This document shows, piece after piece, positions 35,801 to 43,564 of a DNA stretch of 64,000 nucleotides (positions within the stretch are counted from its first letter, which is position 1; each line of letters starts with the position of its first letter). Below the pieces are notes generated by a model. The model was not told where the DNA came from. It saw only the letters and a program-made list of their open reading frames with translations, and did no database searches. The stretch is from Deltaproteobacteria bacterium. Lineage in GTDB: Bacteria; Myxococcota_A; Polyangia; JAAYKL01. The stretch is from positions 17,563-81,562 of the forward strand of contig JAQTNF010000004.1 in assembly GCA_028713995.1 (NCBI GenBank), written 5' to 3'. The position numbers were made by a program, and so were the translations under genes.

Positions 35801-38800
35801 CATCTACACCGCCGAGCACACCGGGCTCCTGACGCGCGAGGAGCGGGAGCTCGTCGAGCGCCAGTTCAAGGCGGAGACCCGCGCGACCGATGGAAATGGG
35901 GAAGAGGGCGGCGCATCGATTTCGCGGCGCCCGTGGTACCCGAACCTGCTCTCGTGCACGCCGACGCTGGAGATGGGCATCGACATCGGCGACCTGTCGT
36001 CCACGGTCCTGTGCACCGTGCCGCCGACCCAGGCGAGTTACCTGCAGCGCATCGGGCGCGCTGGCCGGCGGGAAGGCAACTCGTTCGTGCTGACCGTCGC
36101 CAACGCCCGGCCGCACGACCTCTACTTCTACGCCGCGCCCGAGGAGATGATGGAGGGGGACGTTCTGCCTCCGGGCGTGTTCCTCGACGCCTCGGCCGTG
36201 CTCGAACGCCAGCTCACCGCCTTCTGCTTCGACCGCTGGGTGGCGAGCGAGGGCGACAAGGCCGTGCTCCCGGCGCACCTCAAAGACGTGCTCTCGCGCA
36301 TCGGAGATCGCGGCGGCACCCACTTCCCGCACAACCTCCTCGCCTTCATCGAACGCGAGCAGCCGACCATCCTGCGCGAGTTCGACGAGATGTTTGCCGG
36401 CCGGATCAGCCCGACGACCCGGGCGCACCTGCGCGCCTTCCTCGTCGGCGACGAGGCGAACAAGGCCGGGCTCGGGTGGCGCCTGCTCGACACGTTCGCG
36501 CGGGAGAAGAAGCAGCTCGACAGCTTCCAGGCCAAGGCGCGGCAATTGAGCGCCGAGATCAAGAAGCTCGAAGCGAGCGAGACCAAACCCCAGGACTACG
36601 AAGATCGGCTTGGCAAGCTGGAGGACGAGAAGGAGGCGCTGCAGGGGCTCATCAACGGCATCAAGGGCAGCGGCAACAGCGCGTCCGGGCATGCGCCGGG
36701 ACGCCAGACGCTCGAGTTCCTCACGGACGAAGGCCTCCTGCCCAACTACGCCTTCCCGGAGACCGCGGTGCGGCTCCGGTCGGTGATCTGGCGGCGCAAG
36801 AAGCGCGTCAGCTCCCAGGGGAGCAAGTACGACACCTGGACCTACGAGTACGCGCGGTCGCCGAGCAGCGCCCTCTCGGAGTTTGCGCCGCACGCCGATT
36901 TCTACGCCGGCGGCCGGCACGTCAAAATTGACCAGGTCGACGTGACGATGTCCGAGATCGAGACGTGGCGGTTCTGCGCCGCGTGCAACCACGCCCAGCG
37001 CGACGACATCGGCGAGAAGTCGTTCTCGTGTCCGGCGTGCGGCAGCACGGCCTGGGCGGATGACGAGCAGAAGCTTCGCCTGCTCCCGCTGAAACAGGTG
37101 TTCGCGAGCGCGCCGGATCGTGAGAGCCGCATCCGGGATGAGCGTGACGAGCGGCAGCCACGCCACTTCCTGCGGCAAATCCTCGTCGACCACCACGATG
37201 TGGACCGGGAGGCTGCGTGGTCCCTCGACGAGCCATCGTTGCCGTTCGGATTCGAGCTCCTGCGGCGGGCCACGTTCCGAGAGCTCAACTTCGGCGTGAA
37301 CATCGACCAGGGACCGAGGACCGACATCGCCGGGAAGAATGCGGCGCGGCCGGGATTCCGAATTTGCACGCGCTGCGGCAAGGTCCAGCCCGACCACAGC
37401 CCGTCGGAGCACGCACCCGCCTGCCCGACCAAAACGCGCGGCGAGAAGGAGTCGGTCGAGCCGTGCCTCTACCTGTATCGGGAGTTCAGCTCTGAGGCGT
37501 TGCGATTCCTGCTGCCGATGGCGGATGTCGGTACTCGGCTGCAGCTGAACTCGTTCCTCGCCGCGTTACAGCTCGGGTTGCGGGAGCGCTTCGGCGGCAG
37601 CGTCGAGCACATCAAGACGACCGTGTACTCGGAGCCCGACCGGGCGAGCTCACTGCGGCGGCAGTACCTCGTCCTGTTCGACAGCGTTCCCGGCGGCACC
37701 GGCTACGTGAAGCAGCTCGTGACCCCGCCTGCCGAGGGCGGCGTGCTCCCGATCCGCGAGGTGCTCGAGCTGGCGCGCAAGCGGATTGAGAGCTGCACGT
37801 GCTGGACCGATCCCGAACGCGACGGCTGCTACCGGTGCCTGCTCGCCTATAGGAACGCCAAGGAGATGGACGACACCTCCGCCCACGAGGCGGTGCAGCT
37901 CATCGGGAAGATCCTCTCCCGGTGGGACAAGCTCAAGCCGATCCCCTCCCTGGGCGACGTCTCGGTGAGCGGCTTGATGGACAGCGTGCTCGAGGCGCGG
38001 TTCATCGAGGCGCTGAAGCAGACCTCATACGGTGGACATCCGAACCGCGTGAAGCACGCGGTGTTCCGCCAGAAGCCCTGTTACCACCTGACCGTCGGCG
38101 AGCAGGAGTGGTACGTCGAGCCGCAGTGCGACGTCGACCACGCGGACAGCTTCGGCATCGTCTATCCCGTCGATTTCGTGCTGTGGCCCGCCGGGCACGC
38201 GACAGCCGAGAAGAGAGACCCGATTGCCGTTTTCCTCGACGGTTTCGAGTTTCACAAGGGGCGCGTCGGGCTCGACATGTCGCAGCGGCAGCGGATGCTG
38301 GCGTCCGGGTCGTGGGACGTGTGGAGCCTTACCTGGTTCGACCTCGACGAGGCGCTTGGGACGCGGCGGCCGGACAACAAGCCAGTGAACCTGGTCCATG
38401 CGAACCTCCAGGAGTTGCGGGATCGATTGCAGGCGTTCGGGCTGGGCGCGTATCGCGATTGGGGCGAGCGCCCAATCTTCGACCTGTTCCTCGCGGACAT
38501 CGGCGATGTCGCTCTCGTGCCCTGGAAGCAGCTGGGCGAAGGGATGCTCGCGAGCCGGATGACGCCGGCGCAGCCCGATAGCGGAACCGTCTGGGCGGCA
38601 GCTGTGAGACAGATGGCGCCGATGCCAGTTCGACCCTTGCTCGATATCGCGACGTGCAAGTTGCAGCTCGCGGACGACGGGGCTCTCAACCCCTGGGTGT
38701 CGGTCCACGCGGTGCACGACGGCCAGAACGTGAAACTTCTCGCGCAGCTCGACGACCGTCCCGATAACCGTGAGCAACCTGGGTTCCGGGAGGCGTGGAA

Positions 38801-39215
38801 CGGATACCTGCGGCTGTTCCAGCTCCTCCGACAGGTTCCGGGCGGCTGGTTCTTCACGCGCACCGGGAACGAAGAGTTCGACAGCGTGCCGCTCATCCAG
38901 CTCCGGAGTGGTCCCGCGGAAGGTGCGCCTTGGTCGACTCTCAACGTGGGGCGTGCGTTCGTGCCCCTGTGTGAGGAGCTCCAGAGCGCGGGCGTCGACA
39001 AGCCTGAGGTCGGTTTGGACATCCCGAATGCCGGAGGTGGCGTCTGGGCCGAGGGTGAGCTCGTCTGGGAGGATCGACGCATCGCGGTGACGGACAAGGC
39101 GCGCATCGGTGATGCCGTCGGCGAAGTGGCTTTGGGGTGGAAGGTGTTCGCGGTCGAGGATCTCGCGTCCATCGACCCACTGCTCGCAGCGTTGAAAACG
39201 GAAGGAGGCGCCTGA
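32856..39215 (+). CDS. Giant DEAD/H helicase with DUF1998 and Vsr-like C-terminal domain
   Basis: This protein has about 2,119 residues. The ATG at 32856 has GAGG 7 bp upstream. Motif I is ATGTGSGKTECF (near 98), motif II VVDELHTFDG (near 228), motif III GTSATLGG (near 266) and motif VI YLQRIGRAGRREGNS (near 1062). Two cysteine clusters follow (CAACNHAQ ... CPACGS near 1371; CTRCGKVQ ... CPTK near 1503). A DUF1998/MZB block comes next, with FDSVPGGTGYVKQL and CTCWTDPERDGCYRCLLAYRN near 1605-1668. Near 1768-1825, PVDFVLW then VFLDGFEFHKG then QRQRMLASGSWDVWSLTW resembles a Vsr/DUF559-type nuclease fold. Size and domains recall Druantia DruE and a fusion of DISARM DrmA with DrmB. Its stop overlaps the next ATG by one base. 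Confidence 0.88.
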   Translation: MIPSALTAQLQQGLADFLRYSFWSSTPGMEHVIEDLIDAPGGVTHGPYLSVKLPFASGSKRNFFTDVPLGFTPHAHQERAFERLGGKEKRSTLVATGTGSGKTECFLLPILQHCAETANEPGIKAILIYPMNALATDQAERIARLIYDNPKLRGRVTAGLYIGESKGKKRTAEEGMGPRHIVTDRDVMEKSPPHILLTNYKMLDLLMLRPWVQGIWRHNRRGDLRYLVVDELHTFDGAQGTDLACLIRRLKRLLQVDDGSLCCVGTSATLGGAGAKKQLLDYAGQVFGEPFDDGALIGESRLDAPGFLAGADATFTDEPDLSDLDALAAERYDDSETWLREQVRLWFGGVHETADPESWAVELGERLRCHAAFRALLGLLDGHVVGLGDAVQSLSRARTSWRQSPHLGRAALLSLLGLVSAARRRVEVSPGVFETTRFLDVRIQLWQREMARMVATVTQRPRLRFSDDLDKEQKREHLPLAQCRDCGAMGWGTRIDKNKPHVLRCEPSAFYSAFFRNDDRVVFLYPAAAIPPGDPVWESRRVRRVDSKNLVILQDDEEPGGEVVELVEVKNVRQTDSGPVLHRDCPFCDARESLALLGFRAATLTSAYIDQMFASRFNDERDKKVLAFSDSVQDAAHRAGFFSARTWHTNLRVGISRVLCDGHDGATLAELSDAFVRYWQKKLDPQTWIATFLAPNMNWLHDWDALQRDGKLPVGSDLPALVAKRLAFELVNEFGLQATIGRSLPRTKAATAYIDREKLDETCAMLLEPLRNEVPGLKGATLAQVRAFVLGVLHHLRLRGGILSAEIPEEYLKTAGDKTFMFNISPHLPSFAKTSRMFAFITDRPGKRRFDSWFESASKHSGWYERWLSRCFTHDAALGADAPSAYPPALAALTAKGLLAEIEAASKTRVWGIPESALCVTRDVVTVHCAKCDHRQVVARVEAEDWLSAPCATARCDGRYEVEEQTRPDYFGRLYAHGDLQRIYTAEHTGLLTREERELVERQFKAETRATDGNGEEGGASISRRPWYPNLLSCTPTLEMGIDIGDLSSTVLCTVPPTQASYLQRIGRAGRREGNSFVLTVANARPHDLYFYAAPEEMMEGDVLPPGVFLDASAVLERQLTAFCFDRWVASEGDKAVLPAHLKDVLSRIGDRGGTHFPHNLLAFIEREQPTILREFDEMFAGRISPTTRAHLRAFLVGDEANKAGLGWRLLDTFAREKKQLDSFQAKARQLSAEIKKLEASETKPQDYEDRLGKLEDEKEALQGLINGIKGSGNSASGHAPGRQTLEFLTDEGLLPNYAFPETAVRLRSVIWRRKKRVSSQGSKYDTWTYEYARSPSSALSEFAPHADFYAGGRHVKIDQVDVTMSEIETWRFCAACNHAQRDDIGEKSFSCPACGSTAWADDEQKLRLLPLKQVFASAPDRESRIRDERDERQPRHFLRQILVDHHDVDREAAWSLDEPSLPFGFELLRRATFRELNFGVNIDQGPRTDIAGKNAARPGFRICTRCGKVQPDHSPSEHAPACPTKTRGEKESVEPCLYLYREFSSEALRFLLPMADVGTRLQLNSFLAALQLGLRERFGGSVEHIKTTVYSEPDRASSLRRQYLVLFDSVPGGTGYVKQLVTPPAEGGVLPIREVLELARKRIESCTCWTDPERDGCYRCLLAYRNAKEMDDTSAHEAVQLIGKILSRWDKLKPIPSLGDVSVSGLMDSVLEARFIEALKQTSYGGHPNRVKHAVFRQKPCYHLTVGEQEWYVEPQCDVDHADSFGIVYPVDFVLWPAGHATAEKRDPIAVFLDGFEFHKGRVGLDMSQRQRMLASGSWDVWSLTWFDLDEALGTRRPDNKPVNLVHANLQELRDRLQAFGLGAYRDWGERPIFDLFLADIGDVALVPWKQLGEGMLASRMTPAQPDSGTVWAAAVRQMAPMPVRPLLDIATCKLQLADDGALNPWVSVHAVHDGQNVKLLAQLDDRPDNREQPGFREAWNGYLRLFQLLRQVPGGWFFTRTGNEEFDSVPLIQLRSGPAEGAPWSTLNVGRAFVPLCEELQSAGVDKPEVGLDIPNAGGGVWAEGELVWEDRRIAVTDKARIGDAVGEVALGWKVFAVEDLASIDPLLAALKTEGGA

Positions 39216-41329
39216 TGCCCCCCTTGAAAGAGGCGTTCCGGGTCGCGATCTTCGACGAGTTCCTCGACGCGTTCGCGAAGATCCCGCGGGCCCAGCAGAA
39301 GAAGGTCAACAAGTTCATCCGCATGTTCCGGGAGAACCCGACGAGCGGCGCGATCAACTATGAGGGGATCTCCTCATTCAGCGACCCGAACCTCAAGACC
39401 GTGCGCATCGACCAGGCGTACCGGGCCATCGTGCTCAAGCCGGAGACCGGCAACGTGTACGTGCTCCTGTGGGTGGACAACCACGACGCGGCGATGGCGT
39501 GGGCCAAGAACAAGCGCGTCGCCATCCACCCCGAGACCGGCTCGCTGCAGGTGCTCACTGTGCACGAAGGCGAGAGGCGACCTTCGCAGCCGCCGCCGGC
39601 CGGAACCAAGGCGTTGTTCGAGAAGATCCGAGACCGCGAGCTGCTGCGGCTCGGCGTGCCGACGGAACTCCTGCCGCAGGTACGCGAGGTTCACGATCAA
39701 GAGCAGCTCGACGGGCTGGAGTCGACCCTGCCGGCCGAGGCGTATGAAGCGCTCTTCTTCCTCGCCGAGGGCGAGCCGCTCGCGGACGTCGAGGAGGCGC
39801 TCGCCGTTGCCGACGTCACGAACGTGGACGTCAACGACTTCGACGCTGCGCTCGACCGGGACGCCTCCAAGCGCCGGTTCGTGATCGTGGACAACGACGA
39901 GCTGCTCGAGTCGATGCTCGACGCGCCGATGGAGAAGTGGCGCATCTTCTTGCACCCGAACCAGCGGCAGCTCGTCAACCGGTCGTGGCCCGGACCGGTC
40001 CGCGTTCTGGGCGGCGCCGGCACCGGCAAGACCGTGGTCGCGATGCACCGGGCCGCGTACCTCGCCGAGAAGCTGTTCACGAAGATCGAGGATCGCATCC
40101 TGTTCACGACGTACACCGTGAACCTGGCGGCGGACATCGAGGCGAACCTGCGCAAGCTCATGTCTCCTGCAGCGCTGCGCCGCATCGAGGTGGTGAACCT
40201 GGATCGGTGGGTCGCCGGGCTCCTGCGACGGAGCGGATACGAGTACAAGGTGGCCTACTGGCCGACCGACAAGGGCCTCGCCGCCGCCTGGGACAAGGCG
40301 ATGACGCTCGCGAACGAGGGCGCGTTCCCGAAGAACTTCTTCCGGGACGAGTGGGAGCTCGTCGTGCAGGCGCAGGGGTGCGCGCGCTGGGAGGACTACC
40401 AGGCGTCGTCGCGCTCGGGACGCAGCGTGCGGCTCTCGCGCAAGCAGCGCCAAGAGATCTGGCCGGTGTTCGAGGAGTACCGGAACCAGCTCGAGAAGCA
40501 GGGGTTGCGGGAGCCCGAAGATGCGATTCGGGACGCGACCGCGCTGGTCAAGAGCGGCAAGGCCCAGGTGAGCTACCGCGCCATCGTCGTCGACGAGGCA
40601 CAGGACATGAGCACCAACGCCTTCACGCTGCTCCGGCAGATCATCCCCGAGGAGCGGGCCGACGACCTTTTCATCGTCGGCGACGGGCACCAGCGGATCT
40701 ACCGCCGACAGGTCGTGCTCGGGCGCGCGGGCATCAACGTCCGCGGACGGCGCGGGCGGCGACTCCGCATCAACTACCGCACCACGGAGGAGATCCGGAG
40801 GTTCGCCGTGTCACTGCTCGAGGGCGTGCATGCCGACGACCTCGACAACGGCGAGGACACCACCAAGGGCTACAAGTCGCTGATGCACGGCGAGGCACCG
40901 CACGTCGAGAGCTTCCCGACGCTCGACGCCGAGGTCGTGGCCATCGCCAAGTGGTTGAAGACCGGAAATCTCGAGCAGACGTGCCTCGTCGCGCGCACGA
41001 ACGACTGGCGGGACAAGTACGCCGCCGCCCTCGAGAAGCGCGGCATCCCGGTATACGCGCTCAAGCGCTCCGAGGCCGAGGACACCTCCAAGCCGGGGCT
41101 GCGCGTCGCGACGATGCACCGGGTCAAGGGGCTCGAGTTCTCGCGCGTCGTCATCGCCGGCGTGAACGAGGGGCTCGTCCCGTCGAAGGACGCCATCGAG
41201 AAGTCCGCCGACGAGGCGGTTCGCTCCGAGGCCGAGGATCGCGAACGTGCGCTGCTCTACGTCTCCACGACACGGGCCAAGAAGGATGTGCTGATCACCT
41301 CGTGTGGGAAGCCAAGCAAGTGGGTGTGA
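39215..41329 (+). CDS. RelE-like domain fused to UvrD-type helicase
   Basis: This 704-residue protein starts at ATG 39215 (TGATG overlap; GGAGG 9 bp upstream). Residues 1-105 (FDEFLDAFAKIPRAQQKKVNKFI, TVRIDQAYRAIVLK, NVYVLLWVDNHDAAMAWA) look like a RelE/ParE-type toxin fold. The rest is a superfamily 1 helicase: Walker [19 protein letters not shown] near 267, Walker B VVDEAQDMS near 458, motif III DLFIVGDGHQRIYR, motif IV LRINYRTTEEIR, motif V MHRVKGLEFSRVV and motif VI LLYVSTTRAKKD. It is the third helicase in the cluster. The RelE-like part may be a nucleic-acid-binding or RNA-cleaving module; its catalytic residues cannot be judged by eye. Confidence 0.85.
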   Translation: MPPLKEAFRVAIFDEFLDAFAKIPRAQQKKVNKFIRMFRENPTSGAINYEGISSFSDPNLKTVRIDQAYRAIVLKPETGNVYVLLWVDNHDAAMAWAKNKRVAIHPETGSLQVLTVHEGERRPSQPPPAGTKALFEKIRDRELLRLGVPTELLPQVREVHDQEQLDGLESTLPAEAYEALFFLAEGEPLADVEEALAVADVTNVDVNDFDAALDRDASKRRFVIVDNDELLESMLDAPMEKWRIFLHPNQRQLVNRSWPGPVRVLGGAGTGKTVVAMHRAAYLAEKLFTKIEDRILFTTYTVNLAADIEANLRKLMSPAALRRIEVVNLDRWVAGLLRRSGYEYKVAYWPTDKGLAAAWDKAMTLANEGAFPKNFFRDEWELVVQAQGCARWEDYQASSRSGRSVRLSRKQRQEIWPVFEEYRNQLEKQGLREPEDAIRDATALVKSGKAQVSYRAIVVDEAQDMSTNAFTLLRQIIPEERADDLFIVGDGHQRIYRRQVVLGRAGINVRGRRGRRLRINYRTTEEIRRFAVSLLEGVHADDLDNGEDTTKGYKSLMHGEAPHVESFPTLDAEVVAIAKWLKTGNLEQTCLVARTNDWRDKYAAALEKRGIPVYALKRSEAEDTSKPGLRVATMHRVKGLEFSRVVIAGVNEGLVPSKDAIEKSADEAVRSEAEDRERALLYVSTTRAKKDVLITSCGKPSKWV

Positions 41330-41351
41330 CCGCAAGGACATGGAGTTGCAC

Positions 41352-41885
41352 ATGAGAACTGCAGACCTTCTGGACATTCTCCGTGCCGAACGAGTCAAGG
41401 CAATCGCTAAAGAGCTGGGCGTGTCGACGACAAGCGCAAAGAAGAGTGATCTCGTCAAACGCATCGCTTTGTCTTTGGCGCACAGGACTAACAACCGGGG
41501 CGAGCGCCTAGGCTGGGAGAACGCCATTCCGGAACTGATCGGCGCCATGACTGGAGAAGATGTCACCGATGTCTTTCGAGGCACTGAGTGGAAAGGCGAT
41601 GACTTTACCTATGAAGCTATCGCAACAAGTATCGGCCGCGTCGGCGTGGACGAACGCAGACGACTTCTTGTGGACGTGGCGCTCGCTGAGCAAGGCATCG
41701 GTGGCAAGTCCATCGACGACATCTGTGGCGACGGCAAGTACGCCAACTGCTTCACGGTGGATGACGAGGGTGATGACGAAGAAGATTGGGAGAACGACTG
41801 TACTGAGGACGACGATGACGAAGGTCGTGACACTGTACGAGTAGAATGCCCGGAGTGCTCAGGAAGTGGCAGGGATACCGCTTAA
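41352..41885 (+). CDS. SAP-like, acidic, zinc-finger protein
   Basis: This 177-residue protein of unknown function uses the ATG at 41352, with GGAG at 6 bp spacing. Residues 1-38 (MRTADLLDILRAERVKAIAKELG ... KSDLVKRIA) match the two-helix SAP DNA-binding pattern. A central segment is followed by a very acidic stretch (DDEGDDEEDWENDCTEDDDDEG), which could mimic DNA or bind basic partners. The end is VECPECSGSGRDTA, half of a zinc finger. GC is lower than in the helicase upstream. It ends just before the next gene, so they are likely cotranscribed. Confidence 0.66.
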   Translation: MRTADLLDILRAERVKAIAKELGVSTTSAKKSDLVKRIALSLAHRTNNRGERLGWENAIPELIGAMTGEDVTDVFRGTEWKGDDFTYEAIATSIGRVGVDERRRLLVDVALAEQGIGGKSIDDICGDGKYANCFTVDDEGDDEEDWENDCTEDDDDEGRDTVRVECPECSGSGRDTA

Positions 41886-41887
41886 GA

Positions 41888-43114
41888 ATGCCAACGATTA
41901 AATGCCATCTTTGCGGTGAAGAATTCAAGGCTTCGTTCTACGATTTCTGGACCTGCGGCGCTTGTGGGTTTGATTGCGGAATTCGTCTTCATGAGCACGC
42001 GCCGGACGAGATGGGAGAATTACTGGCGTTCTTCGAGAAGATTCGGGCGACTCGTTCGTTTGGTTCCTCTGGAAGCGTTCTTGCGCTTATGAAGACCCTT
42101 GAGAAGCCTGAGGACACCAAGGCGTTCAGCTCCTGCATCGATACTTTACTTCTTTTCTTTGATTCGCTTGTTGTGCCCTCGATCACGATCGAGACGTTAG
42201 CGCGTGCTCTTGGGGACAAGAAACTCGAAGTTTATCAACAGCACGGCTTGCTGAAATGTTCAGACATTAGCTTTGTGCAAGCTCAGGTCGGCGGTGTGGA
42301 CGCTTTGGGAGGGGACAAGCAAAAAGCCTTGTTCAATCTCGATTTGATTGGCGATGCCTTGCCAGTCAACGCGGAAACCCAATACGGGCATTCGCGATAC
42401 GAACTCGCGATGTCCTTGGCGAATCTTGAGCACGTGATTCTGAATGAACTGGTCGATCTCCTTAAAGAACGCAATCTCTTCAATGCACATAGAATTGGAA
42501 ACACGGAGATTGTTCGCCTCAGAGGTCGCGATTACGTCGACCGAGAACTCGCCCATTTGATTCCGTATCGGTTCTTGAGAAGTGAAGTTTTCTGTCATTT
42601 CTTCTCGTTCTCAATGCTTTACGATCAGCACTACGGCATCGCGAATGTGTTGAAGGAAACGCGCTTCGTCCGCGGATGGGCAGAAGGTGGGTCCGAATAT
42701 TCTCTTTTTCATCAATGGTTGCGCACGACCTCGTTTACACTGAAGGTTTTGGAGCCCTTACAGGTGCTTGAATTTCGGTCAAGGCACGGATCACTTACGG
42801 GCTTGGTTTCAGCGATTCAGAAGGAGGCCATAACGCGGCGGCAGAATCTTGGAGAGAGCGACCAAGCGCAGGCTTTTGGCAGGGAAATCGAAGAACGAAT
42901 TCGTCATTTTCGGAAAGTTAAGGGCAAAGGACACGAACGAAAGGCGATTTACCTGACAGGCCTTTTAAGCACCTTAGGGTCCCTTCTGAATGGGCCGCTG
43001 GGAGCGGTGATTGGTGGGATTGGCGGCACTATCGCAGCGGACTTAGCGTTGGAGTTCGACAGAAAAACCTCAGGGCCAATCGGCTTCGTGGTAGATGAGT
43101 TCCTCGCCAGTTAG
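41888..43114 (+). CDS. Zinc-ribbon protein with hydrophobic C-terminus
   Basis: This 408-residue protein of unknown function starts at ATG 41888, 3 bp after the previous stop; the track's earlier start overlaps that gene. The N-terminus has two pairs of cysteines (KCHLCGEEF ... CGACGFDC), a zinc ribbon. The middle is helical. Near residue 365 a Gly-rich hydrophobic run (LTGLLSTLGSLLNGPLGAVIGGIGGTIAADL) could insert into a membrane. Low GC (near 50% by eye) contrasts with the neighbourhood. As the last intact gene of the cluster it might be an effector, but this is speculation. Confidence 0.66.
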   Translation: MPTIKCHLCGEEFKASFYDFWTCGACGFDCGIRLHEHAPDEMGELLAFFEKIRATRSFGSSGSVLALMKTLEKPEDTKAFSSCIDTLLLFFDSLVVPSITIETLARALGDKKLEVYQQHGLLKCSDISFVQAQVGGVDALGGDKQKALFNLDLIGDALPVNAETQYGHSRYELAMSLANLEHVILNELVDLLKERNLFNAHRIGNTEIVRLRGRDYVDRELAHLIPYRFLRSEVFCHFFSFSMLYDQHYGIANVLKETRFVRGWAEGGSEYSLFHQWLRTTSFTLKVLEPLQVLEFRSRHGSLTGLVSAIQKEAITRRQNLGESDQAQAFGREIEERIRHFRKVKGKGHERKAIYLTGLLSTLGSLLNGPLGAVIGGIGGTIAADLALEFDRKTSGPIGFVVDEFLAS

Positions 43115-43133
43115 AACAAGAGCGACTACGTAG

Positions 43134-43433
43134 CCTGATCTCCGGGACACGTTACACCTGCGCCTGACCGGAGAAGACGTGCAGTTCAAGGACGAAGAGT
43201 TGAAGGCGGCGATCGGGCTGTTGGCCGGTCCCGGCGTGGTGTAGGAGCTGGCGTTCGGCAGTTGGGTGCTTCTCCAGCCGGAGCGCATCAACGCCTACGC
43301 GCAAGCCGTGATCCGGACGTTGCAGGCGGACGAGCACCAGCGCGGCTGCCTGATGGTGGAGCGGGTCTTGACCCCGCAGGGTCTCGCGCACGAGCGGCGA
43401 GGTGGTTGGGGACGGGAGTACTGCTCTCCTTGA
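43134..43433 (+). pseudogene. Decayed fragment of a large multidomain protein
   Basis: One frame reads DLRDTLHLRLTGEDVQFKDEE ... GLLAGPGVV, hits TAG at 43242, then continues coherently as ELAFGSWVLLQPERINAYAQ and ADEHQRGCLMVERVL before a stop at 43431. No start or ribosome site is visible. The WVLLQPERINAYAQAVIRT phrase recalls a segment found in large bacterial STAND/LRR-GTPase-type proteins; that is memory, not a search. It is probably a remnant left by insertion or deletion at the island edge. Confidence 0.55.
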
Positions 43434-43452
43434 ACCGGTTGCTCACCCCATA

Positions 43453-43484
43453 GGACAGGCCTTGTCCGGCCTTGCCCCTATACT
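43453..43484 (+). promoter_or_regulatory. Palindrome and -10-like element before the AddB-AddA fusion gene
   Basis: GGACA-GGCCT-TGTCC (43453-43467) lies 11 bp before TATACT (43479-43484), about 80 bp ahead of the ATG. No properly spaced -35 box is seen, so a promoter with an activator or repressor site is only a guess. Confidence 0.25.
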
Positions 43485-43564
43485 GTCGAAGACGTCGGCA
43501 CAGTTCCCGCGAGAGCGGCAGCGTGCTACCAGTGGAGAGCATCGGCAAGAGAAAGAGGGGCATC

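Noticed and set aside
35607-37412. 601-residue minus-strand ORF
   Set aside because: Shadow of the giant helicase; no motif.
43115-43564. Attachment-site copy of tRNA-Asn 3' end near the right edge of the island
   Set aside because: Only short matches such as ACCGGAG occur; far below the 15-20 bp expected of an att repeat.
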